DNA of 64,000 bases from Coemansia sp. RSA 487 (GCA_027577595.1 JANBRJ010000006.1:124001-188000); one strand, 5' to 3'. Shown: positions 10,607 to 20,721, counted from the stretch's first letter. Notes: generated by a model not told the origin, from the letters alone. Program-made: numbers and translations.

Positions 10607-11031
10607 ATTATCATTTACTTAGTTTATCATTGCATTCAGCTTATACATGTTGTACAGTTTGTTGAAGTGACACCACCTTTAACATGTTTTCACACTACTT
10701 TAAATTCTTGCTTGCTAGGAACACATTACCGATTCCAGCCACAATCAAGGCTTAAAATCGACAATGTGGTCCTTCCACGCAGTGGCGCTTATTCGCAAGT
10801 ACTCGCTGGCATGCGTATAAAATAAGTTTTAAAGAAGCAAAAGCGATAGTTCTAGTAGGAGTAGCTTATAAATATCTTGTAAACGTCATTCATAATATGC
10901 TCTTGTCTGTAAAGTCCATTCTTGCCTTTTTATTCTTATTGCTGTTAATTGCCAAAAAAAAATTATTACACTTTGCATGAAGTTGTGAATAGATCTGTCT
11001 GTGAGTGTTAAACTTTATATACAATCTTCAA
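10607..11031. other. Intergenic, no gene seen
   Basis: This AT-rich stretch is the 3' flank of the TVP15-like gene. It has A/T runs and no reading frame worth reporting. Confidence 0.5.
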
Positions 11032-11273
11032 ATGGTGGCTGATTACGTTTTCAAACCCAATACTGTGTTGATTACAAGCGTTATTGGCATTTTGCTAGGA
11101 TGTATGTTGCTGGTGCTTCTTTACCTAGCTATAGTTGGTACGTATTATACTAAATAGCTAGAAGCGGCTTTGAAAATATCTCAGGCGCAAATGAAACGTA
11201 TTAACCCATCTAAATGCCATGGTGCTGTGTGTATAAAATTCAATAGTCTACAATCGTCACTCTTCCGATTAAC
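11032..11273 (+). CDS. Candidate one-helix membrane microprotein, probably two exons
   Basis: An ATG at 11032 opens 35 codons giving a short polar start (MVADYVFKPNT) and then a strongly hydrophobic helix (ITSVIGILLGCMLLVLLYL). A GTACGT splice donor follows at 11138 with a TACTAA branch-like site just inside. Splicing to the TAG at 11244-11246 (109 nt intron, like the others in this window) gives a 43-residue protein ending in a polar YNRHSSD tail. Splicing to a CAG at 11184 gives 41 residues, and so does no splicing. The size and topology recall small ER subunits such as OST4 or proteolipids such as Pmp1, but the sequence does not identify any of them. The hydrophobic bias could be chance. 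Confidence 0.32.
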
Positions 11274-11368
11274 CATACCTTTTGTAATAAATAAAAGAGT
11301 TTATAATTTTCTGGTATACAAGTAAAAAATCAAAAAAGATAACCATGTTGGAGGTCGCTGGATGTGGA

Positions 11369-13732
11369 TCAGAATCCAGCAGATAATTTAAGATAAAAGT
11401 TCAGCACGACTGCACTGATCAATACAATTACTAGGATTGTTGGTCCGACACGATCGTCGTAAGGGCCTGATTCACGGCGACGGATACGCTCGGCACGCCA
11501 TTGGAACAGCATGAGTGCATACACCATGACAAACATTGCAACCAGCGTGAATGCAGCGCCAGCGATCTTTCCTGTGCGGTCGCCAAAGTTGAGCAGGCCA
11601 AGCGCCAGAGACCCAAGAACGATCGCAAAGTTAAGCCACGACAAAAAGGTGCGCTCGTTGGCAAAGAACACCTTGGGCTCTACACGCACAGGCACGGCGA
11701 TGCGCTTGTTCTGGCCGTTGCTGTCGCACGGGGCAAACGGAGCATTGCTTGCCAGCGTTTCTTGGCCACCGATAGTTCTCTCATCGGAATGTTTAAAGGG
11801 GTTAAGGTTTCGGAGCCACGAATGTGTCTTCTTGTTTGTTTTCTGAGACCTTCCTCTGCTTCCGAGCAGCGATGTTCCTTCGTCGGCTGCTCCGCCAGAG
11901 CGCTCGTCATAGTTATGCGAGTACGGAGACACCACCGCAGTGCCTTCGTTCTGGCTAGAGTGGTCACCAGGTTCGTCCTCAACAACAACTTCAATGTCAT
12001 TGTCATAGGTGTCGCTGTTTTGCGAATGCGAAGCACTCAGAGTACGCACGCCGCTGCGCTGACGCACCAGGTTGCCAATGTCGATGAAGCTTCCGCGAGG
12101 GCTTGATGATCGCGAAATACCGACAGACTTTGTGGCAGGCTTGCGGATGTCCCGGTCCATCTGCGAAAACCAGAATGGAAACACGTCCACGCGATCTTCA
12201 AGAAGCACGGACGTGCCGTGGATAAACTTGCTGAACTTTGGCACTGCCTCAACGAGATGGCTGTCTATCAGATCAACAACCCACTGGGGCGGCTCAACGC
12301 CTGACTGGGTCTGCAGTTTGACCTCTAGAATAGCGTAAGGGAAGCGACACACGTCCTTTTCGGGGAGCTGTGGAAACGGATAGTCAATTCCAATGTCTGT
12401 TCGGCGCCAGTTGTCCCCTGCGCGCGGCTTGCCGTCAAATGGGTCCTCGCGCACCATGGTCAGCTCAGTGTCTAGAGAAATGCGGACTTTGGCATCACCA
12501 GGGATCTGGAAAGCCGTACGGTTGTAGAACGATCTGACAACTACAAAACAAAAGAGCATTTACGGATCCGAAACACGCGTATCATCTCGTTTTTAATCAG
12601 GTCATTTTTTCTCACTGTGTCGTTTGCCTAGTTCCGCCTAGAAACTAGCGTCTTGCCAGGTGAACTAAAACATCTACTTACCTGGTACCAGGTGCTTTGT
12701 GCGCACGCTGTTTAGCACTTCTTTGGAAAGGGCATCCATATCGTTGAGGTCTTGCTCGCTCTTCTTCCCTTCCTCACGCAGACGCTCGATCTTTGAATCA
12801 AGTGTGTATCTGCCCGCGAGATAGTCGTTCACATTCTTCTCCTTGACCGAAAAGCGCTCCTTGACGCTCTTTTCACCAGTCCAGTCCTCATGGTGAGTCT
12901 TGCGCTCGATAAAGATATCATTGTTATCCATATCGCCGTACCAACGCAAGCGGATAGCTTCGGCGCCTTCACTCTTTTCTATACGGCCCTCGTAGAGATC
13001 AAGGTTTTCGTTGTCAAAATATATACTGGTGATCGCAGGGTTTGGCGGCTTATCCGAGCCCTTGGTGCGGTAGATGAGCACGGGTAGGTACTTTAGAATA
13101 TAGAGCTTGAGCTCCATGACATTTTCCGGATGGACCCAGTACTTTGTGGTCTGGCGGACAAAGTTTTGTCCGTTCCCAGACTGCGGATCTTTCCCTTGAT
13201 CTGTGTCAATCCCGCCATTGCGCACAATGTTGTACAGGCGCGACAGCTCCAGCAAGAGCTCATCAAAGTTCTCCTTGAAGAAAGGTCTGTTGTTCAGATG
13301 CTGGTTGAAGACATGCTTCAGCACAAAGGGCGCGTTCTTATCGTGTTTCTTGACGATCTTGATGAACGCGGTGAAATTGATACGGGTGAACTTTGCCAGC
13401 TCGTAAACTTCGCCGATGACAGTGTCGATCTCTCTCTCAATGATATTGAGCTGGTCACGCTTTGCGTCTTCTGTTGCCTTGTTGGCAGTTATCAGCGAAA
13501 CCTGCTTTTCGCAGTACTCTATGCGCCGATTCATCTCGCCGCTTTTTGTCTGTTGAAAGTCATTGATCTTGTCGAGCTCGCCGTCAAGAAGCTTTACAAA
13601 TTCAGCCTCGTCATCGGCGGTGTAGCCCTTTTCACCGCGCTCGTACAGGAAGCGTTTGAGGCTCGAGTAGTCTACATAGTAGAACTTCCAGTCTGGGAAA
13701 AGCGCTTCACGGAGCTGCTGACCAAACTTCAT
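11369..13732 (-). CDS. VTC4: VTC4, catalytic subunit of the vacuolar polyphosphate polymerase (two exons)
   Basis: Vtc4 makes polyphosphate from ATP and feeds it through the membrane into the vacuole. Exon 1 is 13732-12682 and exon 2 is 12540-11369; the 141 nt intron has a GTAAGT donor and a TTTTGTAG acceptor, giving 740 residues (yeast Vtc4: 721). The SPX domain (1-150) starts [15 protein letters not shown] and keeps the inositol-pyrophosphate reader residues DYSSLK and KIVKKHDK. The triphosphate-tunnel domain (about 190-480) keeps basic and acidic catalytic positions: [37 protein letters not shown] and FSKFIHG. A disordered linker leads to DUF202 (about 640-740) with [12 protein letters not shown] and three helices. 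The intron falls inside the tunnel domain. The DUF202 coding sequence is nearly identical to that of VTC1 at 16.4 kb. Confidence 0.96.
11481..11707 (-). repeat. Inverted repeat arm A (VTC4 DUF202 coding sequence)
   Basis: Read on the minus strand, 11700-11481 aligns without gaps to 16443-16662 on the plus strand with 7 mismatches in 220 bases by my count. The seven bases just upstream (AAGCGCA) also match. In the next 20 bases downstream about half the positions differ. The arms face each other across about 4.7 kb. Confidence 0.9.
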
Positions 13733-15453
13733 GATTTTTATCTTTCTAAAAGAGATTGATAGTTTACAACAGAAAAAGAAAAGGTAATAAATGTGTTTCG
13801 AGTGGTACGTTTAGTAAACAGTACACAAATACAATATGAAGATATGCTCAGTATTGGATAGTATGGTGGCTGGAAAGGGTGCAGAAAAATAATAAAATAA
13901 AACAAAAAGGTCAACTTGAAAAAGCGCTTTGACAAAGTTTGTGGCAAACCAGACAAGGGCCTTTATATAAAAAAAAATTACCCTTTGCATGCAGCAGCAA
14001 GGAAAAAAATCTGTTGGCTTGCTTCTGGGCTGGATTGGGGGATGAAAAATAAGCACATGCTCTTAACAATGCGATAAGCAACCCCAAGCGCTGGAACAAA
14101 TGCACAGCATGCACAATCATCAAATGCTACATGCTTGTGCGTAGAGCTGAAAAGAAAACAGCTGATGTAGCCAAAGATGCTTGTTTTGCCCGCAACAGCT
14201 CAGGAACAAACTGCGAGCATCATAGAAGAGTGGTGGGTGGCATTGAAGCATTCGAAAAGGGGTTTGGCTGGATCCTCTCATTGCAAATGAGGGGACTTTT
14301 ACAAATTTTAAAATCAGGGTTATTCTGTTTGTTTGGGGGCAAGTATGTCGCTGTTAGCAAGGCAATGAGGGGGATGTAGTGTTGCTGTCGCGCAATCGCA
14401 ATCTAACTATGGATCCCACTCCCTCTACTAAACTCCCTTCTCCTTTGTTCTCTCCTCATGGAAGTTTCTGCGCTGAAGTGTTACATTGTCAGCCAATCGA
14501 ATATCAATGGGATGACACGGGTGCATCTGATGGCAAAAAAAGCAGTGATTACATGTAGGTAACGACCCTAGGGACAGTCGGGTAGGGTTTTGGACACGGG
14601 TGCAGAAGAAAATAGCGGGCAGACATAAATCAAAAGGAATCTGGAGCGGAGCTACAATAGAAAGACAACAAGGAAGGGGTTGCGCATCCAAAGAGCATGT
14701 ACACGGTGACAGCTAGAAAACAATAGAACAGACTTACGTGTGATGCAAATTGGAAAAACGAAGAAAAGGAGGGGATGATTTAGTGTGGCAAGGCCAAGGA
14801 ATAGTGGATGACCACGAGTTTTTATTTTTGAAAATTTACGTTCCATGCGTTCTTTGCTAAAATGAACAAAGGACTGGCTGTGTTACCCGGCTGTTCTCAA
14901 AAGACACGACGGATGTGTCTTGATAGCGGATATACCAAAAAGGGCGCTCAGTGTATTTGAAATTTCACAACAAATGGAAACCAAATCTCGCCTGCCAAGA
15001 TACGGCAGATTATTGAAAAAAGGCTCTGCACAGTTTGCGAAAAAATCCAGTTGAAATGTAGATCGATCGCACAGAAACCCAATTTTCGAGCCTGAAATTA
15101 ATTGGAGGCAGCACAAAAGCGGAAACGGTCCAACGCAATCGGGCTTTGCACATATATTTGCCAACTCGCAGAGCTTGCATCAGATAATAGCCGATCATGG
15201 AGAGCCTGTAATCAGCACCACGAGCTGTGGAGCGAGTAGACCATTGGTTCCCAATTTTTTTGTAGAAGAGATGTGGGTACAAGTAGGTGTATATGTGGGA
15301 AAATCGCTTTACCAAGCCAAATGGTGATATTCCCCTCATCCTGCCTGCTCTGATATCATGCGGTAATTGTGCCTAAACAAGCAACAAAAATATTTTTCTG
15401 CTTTTTATTTCTTGATTAGCATTTTCTTTCCTCATATACCCTTTTTTTTAGCA
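13733..15453. promoter_or_regulatory. Divergent spacer between VTC4 and the first VTC1-type gene
   Basis: These 1.7 kb separate divergent starts and hold both promoters. Open frames here are short, begin at non-ATG codons or have random composition, so I call no gene. A TTTTTTTAG at 15443-15451 lies directly before the ATG at 15454 and looks like a splice acceptor, so the VTC1-type gene may have a 5'-UTR intron; the donor is not clear. I found no CACGTG (Pho4-type) site. Confidence 0.45.
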
Positions 15454-15888
15454 ATGACGCCAGCAGCAGCGAACAACTCTAGAGAGGTCGACTTCAAGCT
15501 AATTCGACCAAAGAACTACTTTGCGAATGAGCGCACATTCATCAACTGGCTCCAGCTTGCAGTCACGATGGGCGGACTGGGGCTAGCGCTTCTGAATTTT
15601 GGCGGCAACGGCGTCCGTGTGCGTATCTCGGCATTCATCTTTGAGACCGGCGCACTGATGCTGATCGTCTACGCGTACATCATGTTCTGGAGGCGGGCGC
15701 AGAGGCTACGGCGAGGTGAGCGTGGGACATGGGACGATCGTTTTGTGCCTGTCATTGTAGTTATTTTCTTTATCTTCGCGACTGCAATCAACTTTGGACT
15801 GACGTTCCACAAGAAGGAGTACATTCCTCCAATGAACCATCTTTTGGCAACGACCATGTCCTGGGGCCGGATGCAGTGGCGGTCGTAG
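15454..15888 (+). CDS. VTC1-type DUF202 membrane protein, divergent paralog
   Basis: A 144-residue stand-alone DUF202 protein like Vtc1, the small subunit that forms most of the transmembrane polyphosphate channel. The family signature YFANERTFINWLQLAV is followed by three hydrophobic helices (about residues 31-51, 58-78, 99-119) and the basic WRRAQRLRRGERGTWDDR loop between the last two. The start is the ATG at 15454; the frame is open further upstream only from non-ATG codons. It differs from the second VTC1 gene at most positions, so it is an old paralog, not a recent copy. The C-terminal tail (HKKEYIPPMNHLL) is longer than in Vtc1. It could be a channel subunit variant or a DUF202 protein with another partner. 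Confidence 0.85.
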   Translation: MTPAAANNSREVDFKLIRPKNYFANERTFINWLQLAVTMGGLGLALLNFGGNGVRVRISAFIFETGALMLIVYAYIMFWRRAQRLRRGERGTWDDRFVPVIVVIFFIFATAINFGLTFHKKEYIPPMNHLLATTMSWGRMQWRS

Positions 15889-15954
15889 CCTTTTCAGGAA
15901 ACCGACTTTCAACGACTTGTTTTTTCACAAGCTTTTTTTGCATGTAACTATCGA

Positions 15955-15960
15955 AATAAA
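15955..15960 (+). promoter_or_regulatory. Polyadenylation signal candidate
   Basis: AATAAA lies 67 bases after the stop of the divergent VTC1-type gene. Confidence 0.45.
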
Positions 15961-16205
15961 ATATTTTAGCGCTATATTAGCTCCGTGCATTTTGTCCAAA
16001 AAGCACTGGGCGTTTGCAGCAAGCTCATGCTGTATGGCAAGTATGTAATTGACACGGGATCCGTGTCAGAGCTAAAGAGGTGATGAAATGTACTTGACAT
16101 GAGCTGACAGAAGAAAACAAGTCCTCAACTTCCCCCATTGGCCAGCGAATCAGGGAAAGGGGGAAAATTGGTGGAGGCTTTTTTCTTTGGTCTCGATTGA
16201 GAGGA

Positions 16206-16214
16206 TATATATAA
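16206..16214 (+). promoter_or_regulatory. TATA box of VTC1
   Basis: TATATATAA lies 114-122 bases upstream of the VTC1 ATG at 16328, followed by a pyrimidine-rich stretch (about 16247-16275) suited to transcription start. It sits in the 439 bp spacer between the two VTC1-type genes, which otherwise holds only the upstream gene's 3' end. Confidence 0.6.
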
Positions 16215-16327
16215 GAACGATTTGTCTCTTAACACCAACTTGTATCTCCCTTTTTTTAATCCTCTTTTTTTTTCAAATGGTATAATTAGTTATTAAATAT
16301 CAACCACCACAATCAACAACCCTAGAC

Positions 16328-16771
16328 ATGAACGCCGACGCAAGTATTATCGCTGTGCAGGGACACAGCCAGGGAAACGGAGACGGCCAAGGGTATGGAA
16401 GCGTTCCGTTCACCGCCCGCCACGACCAGCCAGGGAAGCGCATCGCCGTGCCTGTGCGCGTAGAACCCAAGGTGTTCTTTGCCAACGAGCGCACCTTTTT
16501 GTCGTGGCTCAACTTTGCGATCGTGCTTGGATCTCTGGCGCTTGGCCTGCTCAACTTTGGCGACCGCACAGGAAAGATCGCTGGCGCTGCATTCACACTG
16601 ATTGCAATGTTTGTCATGGTGTATGCACTCATGCTGTTCCAATGGCGTGCCGAGCGTATCCGCCAACGCGATGCTGGTCCCTACGACGATCGCCGCGGTC
16701 CCACTGTCCTTGTTGCGGTGCTGATCTGCGCAATCCTTATCAATTTCTACCTGCGCTTCGCAAACCTTTAA
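16328..16771 (+). CDS. VTC1: VTC1, membrane subunit of the vacuolar polyphosphate polymerase
   Basis: A 147-residue Vtc1 homolog. A polar 45-residue N-terminus is followed by [20 protein letters not shown] and three helices (about residues 60-79, 88-109, 124-143). Between helices 2 and 3 lies the conserved [19 protein letters not shown] segment, which is cytosolic in the yeast complex. Vtc1 lacks SPX and catalytic domains; in the family several copies associate with Vtc4 to form the channel. From FFANERTF to FQWRAERIR the protein is almost residue-for-residue that of VTC4, and the DNA is about 97% identical, so the two genes have exchanged or copied this segment recently. The ATG at 16328 is the first in frame. 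The TATA box at 16206 is well placed. Confidence 0.93.
   Translation: MNADASIIAVQGHSQGNGDGQGYGSVPFTARHDQPGKRIAVPVRVEPKVFFANERTFLSWLNFAIVLGSLALGLLNFGDRTGKIAGAAFTLIAMFVMVYALMLFQWRAERIRQRDAGPYDDRRGPTVLVAVLICAILINFYLRFANL
16436..16662 (+). repeat. Inverted repeat arm B (VTC1 DUF202 coding sequence)
   Basis: This is the partner of the arm at 11481-11707 on the other strand: 7 mismatches over 220 bases, no gaps. Most mismatches are silent. Identity collapses at the downstream edge, where VTC1 reads RQRDAG and VTC4 reads RRRESG. Confidence 0.9.
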
Positions 16772-17575
16772 CTCGCTGCATGCATGTTCCGCTCTCTAGT
16801 GAGTAGCTTTCTCCATTTTTACGTGTACCACTACTACTAAATATATCAAAGATAAAAATGCATGTTGTTCTGCAGTCTGGATAGATTGATGACGATGATA
16901 CTCATACGCCTTTGTCTTTGGTTCAGCGGACAAGTACAATACCATCCCAAGGACATCAAATGTCTCTAAAGGTCGTCCGGCGCGCCACCAGTTGCTGCTA
17001 AAATAAGGTACCGTGCAGCGTAGAGTGCGCCATTTCTGATCCAGACAATGTGCAGCCCTCAAAGCAGAGCTAATAATGGCGCACAGTGGGAAGCACTCTG
17101 TCTCTGTATCCGTTCTGCTTAAAAAGAAGGTGCTGCCGTGTATCTCAGGACTGTGTATGTTTCCATTCTGGGACTGGCCATGCACATCGCTTTCTTTTTT
17201 AGCAGCAGCCTTCAATATATTGCTTCATTTTTTGCGAAGAACTGTGGTAGGAAAAAGGACGAACGGGATCACCATCATTAACCACCATCACCAGCTTAAT
17301 ATTTTAGTTGTGAAAAAGGCGTGACACTCGTCACAGTTCTGTATTTTCCTCTCCCTCCTTCCTTCTTTCGCATATCGCTCTCTGCTCTGCTTTCTTTTCA
17401 ACTCGCCCTATTTTACGGCACTGTATATACTTCAATGTCCTGCTCATAGCCGTCCCCTTCTTCCACCTGTCTTGACAGACGAAAGCCTTCGTTTCACTGG
17501 CCCGATTATATCCTCTTATCTCAGACACATACACGACGCATATTCAACTGATAAACATCCTGTATTTCCAACGAG
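16772..17575. other. Intergenic, promoter of the SPX/VTC-like gene
   Basis: These 804 bases follow VTC1 and precede the next same-strand start. The second half is CT-rich (about 17335-17480), as often seen upstream of fungal genes. Reading frames here lack an ATG or are short, and none is convincing. Confidence 0.45.
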
Positions 17576-19857
17576 ATGACACATGCCTTCCACAATAACA
17601 ATAACAATAACAATAACAACCATCCTTCCGACTCCTTCAAAGTGCCCGAGCCTGCTTTTGCTGAATGGAGCTACTACAACATCAGCTACCGACGCCTAGC
17701 TGATCTGTCTCTCGATGAGACGTGCCCATGTTGCCAAAACTCGCCAGAAGCACCACAGAGCACGCCATGTGTTTTCTGCGAAGACATGTCGCTTGCCTGC
17801 CAAAGAGAGCTTGAAAAGGTACGTATCGCCATTTAGGCTACTATGCGTTTATTGGCTTCCACGTTGCATTAGCTACTATTGGTGCATAACCACGTCCGTT
17901 AAAAATGTATAGACTTTCTATATCTGTCGTTCATACAGAGCGTGCTTTTCCACATGACTGGATACTACTACTATTATTTGCCATGATTTTGTAGGTCAGT
18001 ACCTTTTTGCACTTAAAAGGAAACGAGCTTGAGCACAATATCCGAGCATGCGAGCACTACATCCAGATTATGGCGTCGCTTGAGTTCGGCGAGCGAATTG
18101 TAGGTCTGGGACAGACGGAAGAGGCTATCGGGGCTGCGATGAGTCAGGTACTCGCGTTGGCCCGTTTCCGGCGTTCCAACTTCACCGCACTCTGGCGCCA
18201 ATTAGACCGACTGCAGGCGCATTGCCCATGGCATTACGGCGAACTGCTGGATCATGTGGCTTTGTCGCCATTGTTCACCGAATCGTCATTGGAGTCGCAG
18301 CATCTATTCCGCGCATCCCAGGTATATTCCGCAATACAAGCCGCATACACTACATCAGCTCCGCAAACAGAACCGCAGCAGCCGTCACTAAATGCCTTTC
18401 CCAGTTTGCATGTCTGGCGCGGCTGGATAGACCATGCATGTGTAGGAAAGGTGCATAGCTTGCTCAGCTCGCGTCTCTCTGTCGACTGTAGCAGCTCGAA
18501 TGCAGGATCTCCTTCCACCGCAATCGGCTCTGGCGAGTGTTGTCGAGCCGATTTTGGAAAATACACGTCGCCATCGCCACATATAATACACAAGTCGTCG
18601 TCGTCATCGTCATCGTCTTCATCAGCATCATCATCGCTCTCATCAACTGCATCGTCACCCAACACCATACGTACCAAAAGCAAGCGTGTGTATACGGCTT
18701 ACCTAGACAACACTGAAACCTTGCAAAGGTACCACTCAGGGCTGACAACAGAAGCATCTAGCCGCGATCTGGTCTCGCTATCATGGTTGGCTGATGACGA
18801 AAGCCAAAACACGTATATCAGCAATGACACATTCACCGGCTCTTGGTTTGCCGCTGGCCATAATTCTTCAACAATCATGCTCAAGTCAGACCAAGTACTA
18901 CCATTTCTACATGGCGAACTCAATCTAAACAAGCTTCAGTCTCCGGCTGTACCACCGCCCCAGATGTTGTCGCCGGATATACGGCAGTGTCAAGCAAGGA
19001 GCGAAGAATCTCGCTCTGGTTCCCCAGAGAACGATGCTGAATGCCGTGCAATGAGACGTAACCAGTTGCGCAAAGCTCAAAAGATCCAAAAGAAAATAAT
19101 CATGGAGAGCTTGGATCCCTTGATGCTGGTTGCAGAGGAACGCATTGTATATGCCGATCCAGGAGACCCTGGATCGATAAGCGTGGTCTTGCGACGAAAC
19201 GTAAACTTTCGCTACAAAAACAACATGGCCGATTACACCACGCCTCACAATGAAGTCGCCGGAAAGTCAAGCTGGCTGACTGATGTTATCGACGGAAAGC
19301 TATTAGCCGACACAGACGGTGAAGAGCCGATTGGCGACCTACCGTTTGACGTGATTGAGATTCACTTGGGAAACAGAGCAATGCCTAGCTGGCTTTCACA
19401 ACTGTTCTTTGACAGCACACTGGTACGTCCTGTCCTTGACTTTGATGTCTACATCCACGGAATTGCTACCCTGTGTACACGTAGTGTCAATGATCTTCCG
19501 TACTGGCTTGTAGACTACAGCCGTGGCAGCCTTGGAAACCCTTCTGACTACTCGATGATCGACATGTCAGCAACACTTTCCCCAGAACAGCAGCCGGCCA
19601 TGCTCTGCCCTTGCGAAACAACTCACCTTTTGCACGGCCAGTCATCCCCAGGACATCGCGATAGAACGGCGTCATTTAATAGCTACGTTGACAATTCGCA
19701 CAGAACACGCTCTTTCATATCCATAGCGCTGTTGGTCGCTGTTATATTGAGTGCAGCATTTACAATATGGCCGCACCACAGTCAGGTAATGAAAATTCTC
19801 TTTGAGCTGGGCGATCTGGTTGCCCAGTGGATTGCCAGGCTTCTCGACTTGCATTGA
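17576..19857 (+). CDS. SPX/VTC-like accessory protein, predicted catalytically inactive (two exons)
   Basis: Exon 1 is 17576-17818 and exon 2 is 17995-19857; the 176 nt intron has GTACGT and TTTTGTAG ends, giving 701 residues. The SPX domain is divergent: it lacks the MKFG start, carries an insert with CPCC and CVFC motifs near residues 50-65, and continues ELEKVSTFLHLK across the splice. A poly-Ser stretch (about 280-300) follows. Tunnel-domain pieces align with VTC4: RVYTAYLDN (YFDN), SLSWL where VTC4 has IRLRW, VIEIHLG (LEVKLQ) and FDVYIHG (FSKFIHG). The catalytic Arg and Lys are gone. One C-terminal helix (about 652-672) replaces DUF202. The nearest known parallels are the non-catalytic Vtc2, Vtc3 and Vtc5 of yeast, with Vtc5-like architecture the closest. 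It is probably a regulatory subunit; an unrelated SPX role is possible. Confidence 0.82.
17588..17623 (+). repeat. AAC/AAT trinucleotide run coding poly-Asn
   Basis: An (AACAAT)n-like run encodes about nine asparagines at the N-terminus of the SPX/VTC-like protein, directly before the SPX domain. Confidence 0.8.
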
Positions 19858-20130
19858 TCTGTATTTGTTTCCTTACACTTTTTAATGACACTTCTCAATA
19901 CTATCTCGTATTCTAGACAACAGGGAAACCCATGTGTTGGTAGTTTTTTTTTAGCCATGAATCGCTAAGGACCATATGGAACCAGCCCATATCTAATGCA
20001 CATGATGATCGATAAATACAAGTAGGGAGCTGCTTTGCCCCATTTTTGGTGTTTTTCTACAACATTATTTGCTTTGCTTTTATTCTATTTTCCTATTTTG
20101 CATACTATACTACACATACACCGAATTACC

Positions 20131-20721
20131 ATGAACAACGAGTCCATTCGAATCGGCGTAGTTGGGGAGCTTGGTATTGGAAAGTCGGAGCTTGTTCACC
20201 AAATATGCCACCGAAACACACGCGCAGCTGGTGCAGCAAGCGACTTGGCCGGCCCAACAGTTGATGTGCTTGACTTTGAGCGCCCGAACAGCCGAGGCAA
20301 TATCTGGGTGGAGTTTGTTGTTCTGCCTAGCGAAACGCGGCACCAGAGATCACGGCAAATGCTTTATTCATTTGGGCTTGATGCACTGTTTCTCGTTTGC
20401 AGCTGCTCATCGCCAAGATCCTTTCTGCGTGCTACTGAATGGATCGAGGAGGCTGCCAGCACCGAAAACATTTTGTCTGTGCCTGTTGCGCTGATATTGG
20501 GCGGGCCGCAGTATATTCACTGGCAATCGAGCTCGACTCTTGCAAAGCTTGTGGAACCGCTTGCAGAGAGGTGCAGTGCCGAGATACTTGACTTGTCAGG
20601 ATATACAAGCGCAGCTGCCATGGAACCTAAACAGCGGCATTTGCTTTCAGAGTTTTATGAAAAAATCTACAGGAGCAAGAATTCCAAAGGATGTGGGCTT
20701 GGAATCTCTCATTTGCGCTGA
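20131..20721 (+). CDS. RABL3-like small GTPase, degenerate
   Basis: A 196-residue Ras-superfamily protein closest in pattern to RABL3: GVVGELGIGKS near residue 8, followed by ELVHQICH and VDVLDF as in RABL3 strand 2. After the P-loop the GTPase motifs fade: the DxxG position reads LPSETR and the NKxD position reads LGGPQYIH. There is no C-terminal prenylation cysteine. It may bind nucleotide weakly or not at all. Human RABL3 acts in Ras prenylation with SmgGDS; a fungal role is not known to me. The start is the ATG at 20131; the frame is open upstream only from non-ATG codons. It lies 274 bp after the SPX/VTC-like gene on the same strand and converges on the GatB gene. Confidence 0.68.
   Translation: MNNESIRIGVVGELGIGKSELVHQICHRNTRAAGAASDLAGPTVDVLDFERPNSRGNIWVEFVVLPSETRHQRSRQMLYSFGLDALFLVCSCSSPRSFLRATEWIEEAASTENILSVPVALILGGPQYIHWQSSSTLAKLVEPLAERCSAEILDLSGYTSAAAMEPKQRHLLSEFYEKIYRSKNSKGCGLGISHLR

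Noticed and set aside
11501-12106. Plus-strand frame, matched by a minus-strand frame at 16322-16666
   Set aside because: Both are antisense to the DUF202 coding segment. They resemble each other only because VTC4 and VTC1 share that segment.
12890-13759. Plus-strand frames opposite VTC4 exon 1
   Set aside because: Shadows of the SPX and tunnel-domain coding sequence.
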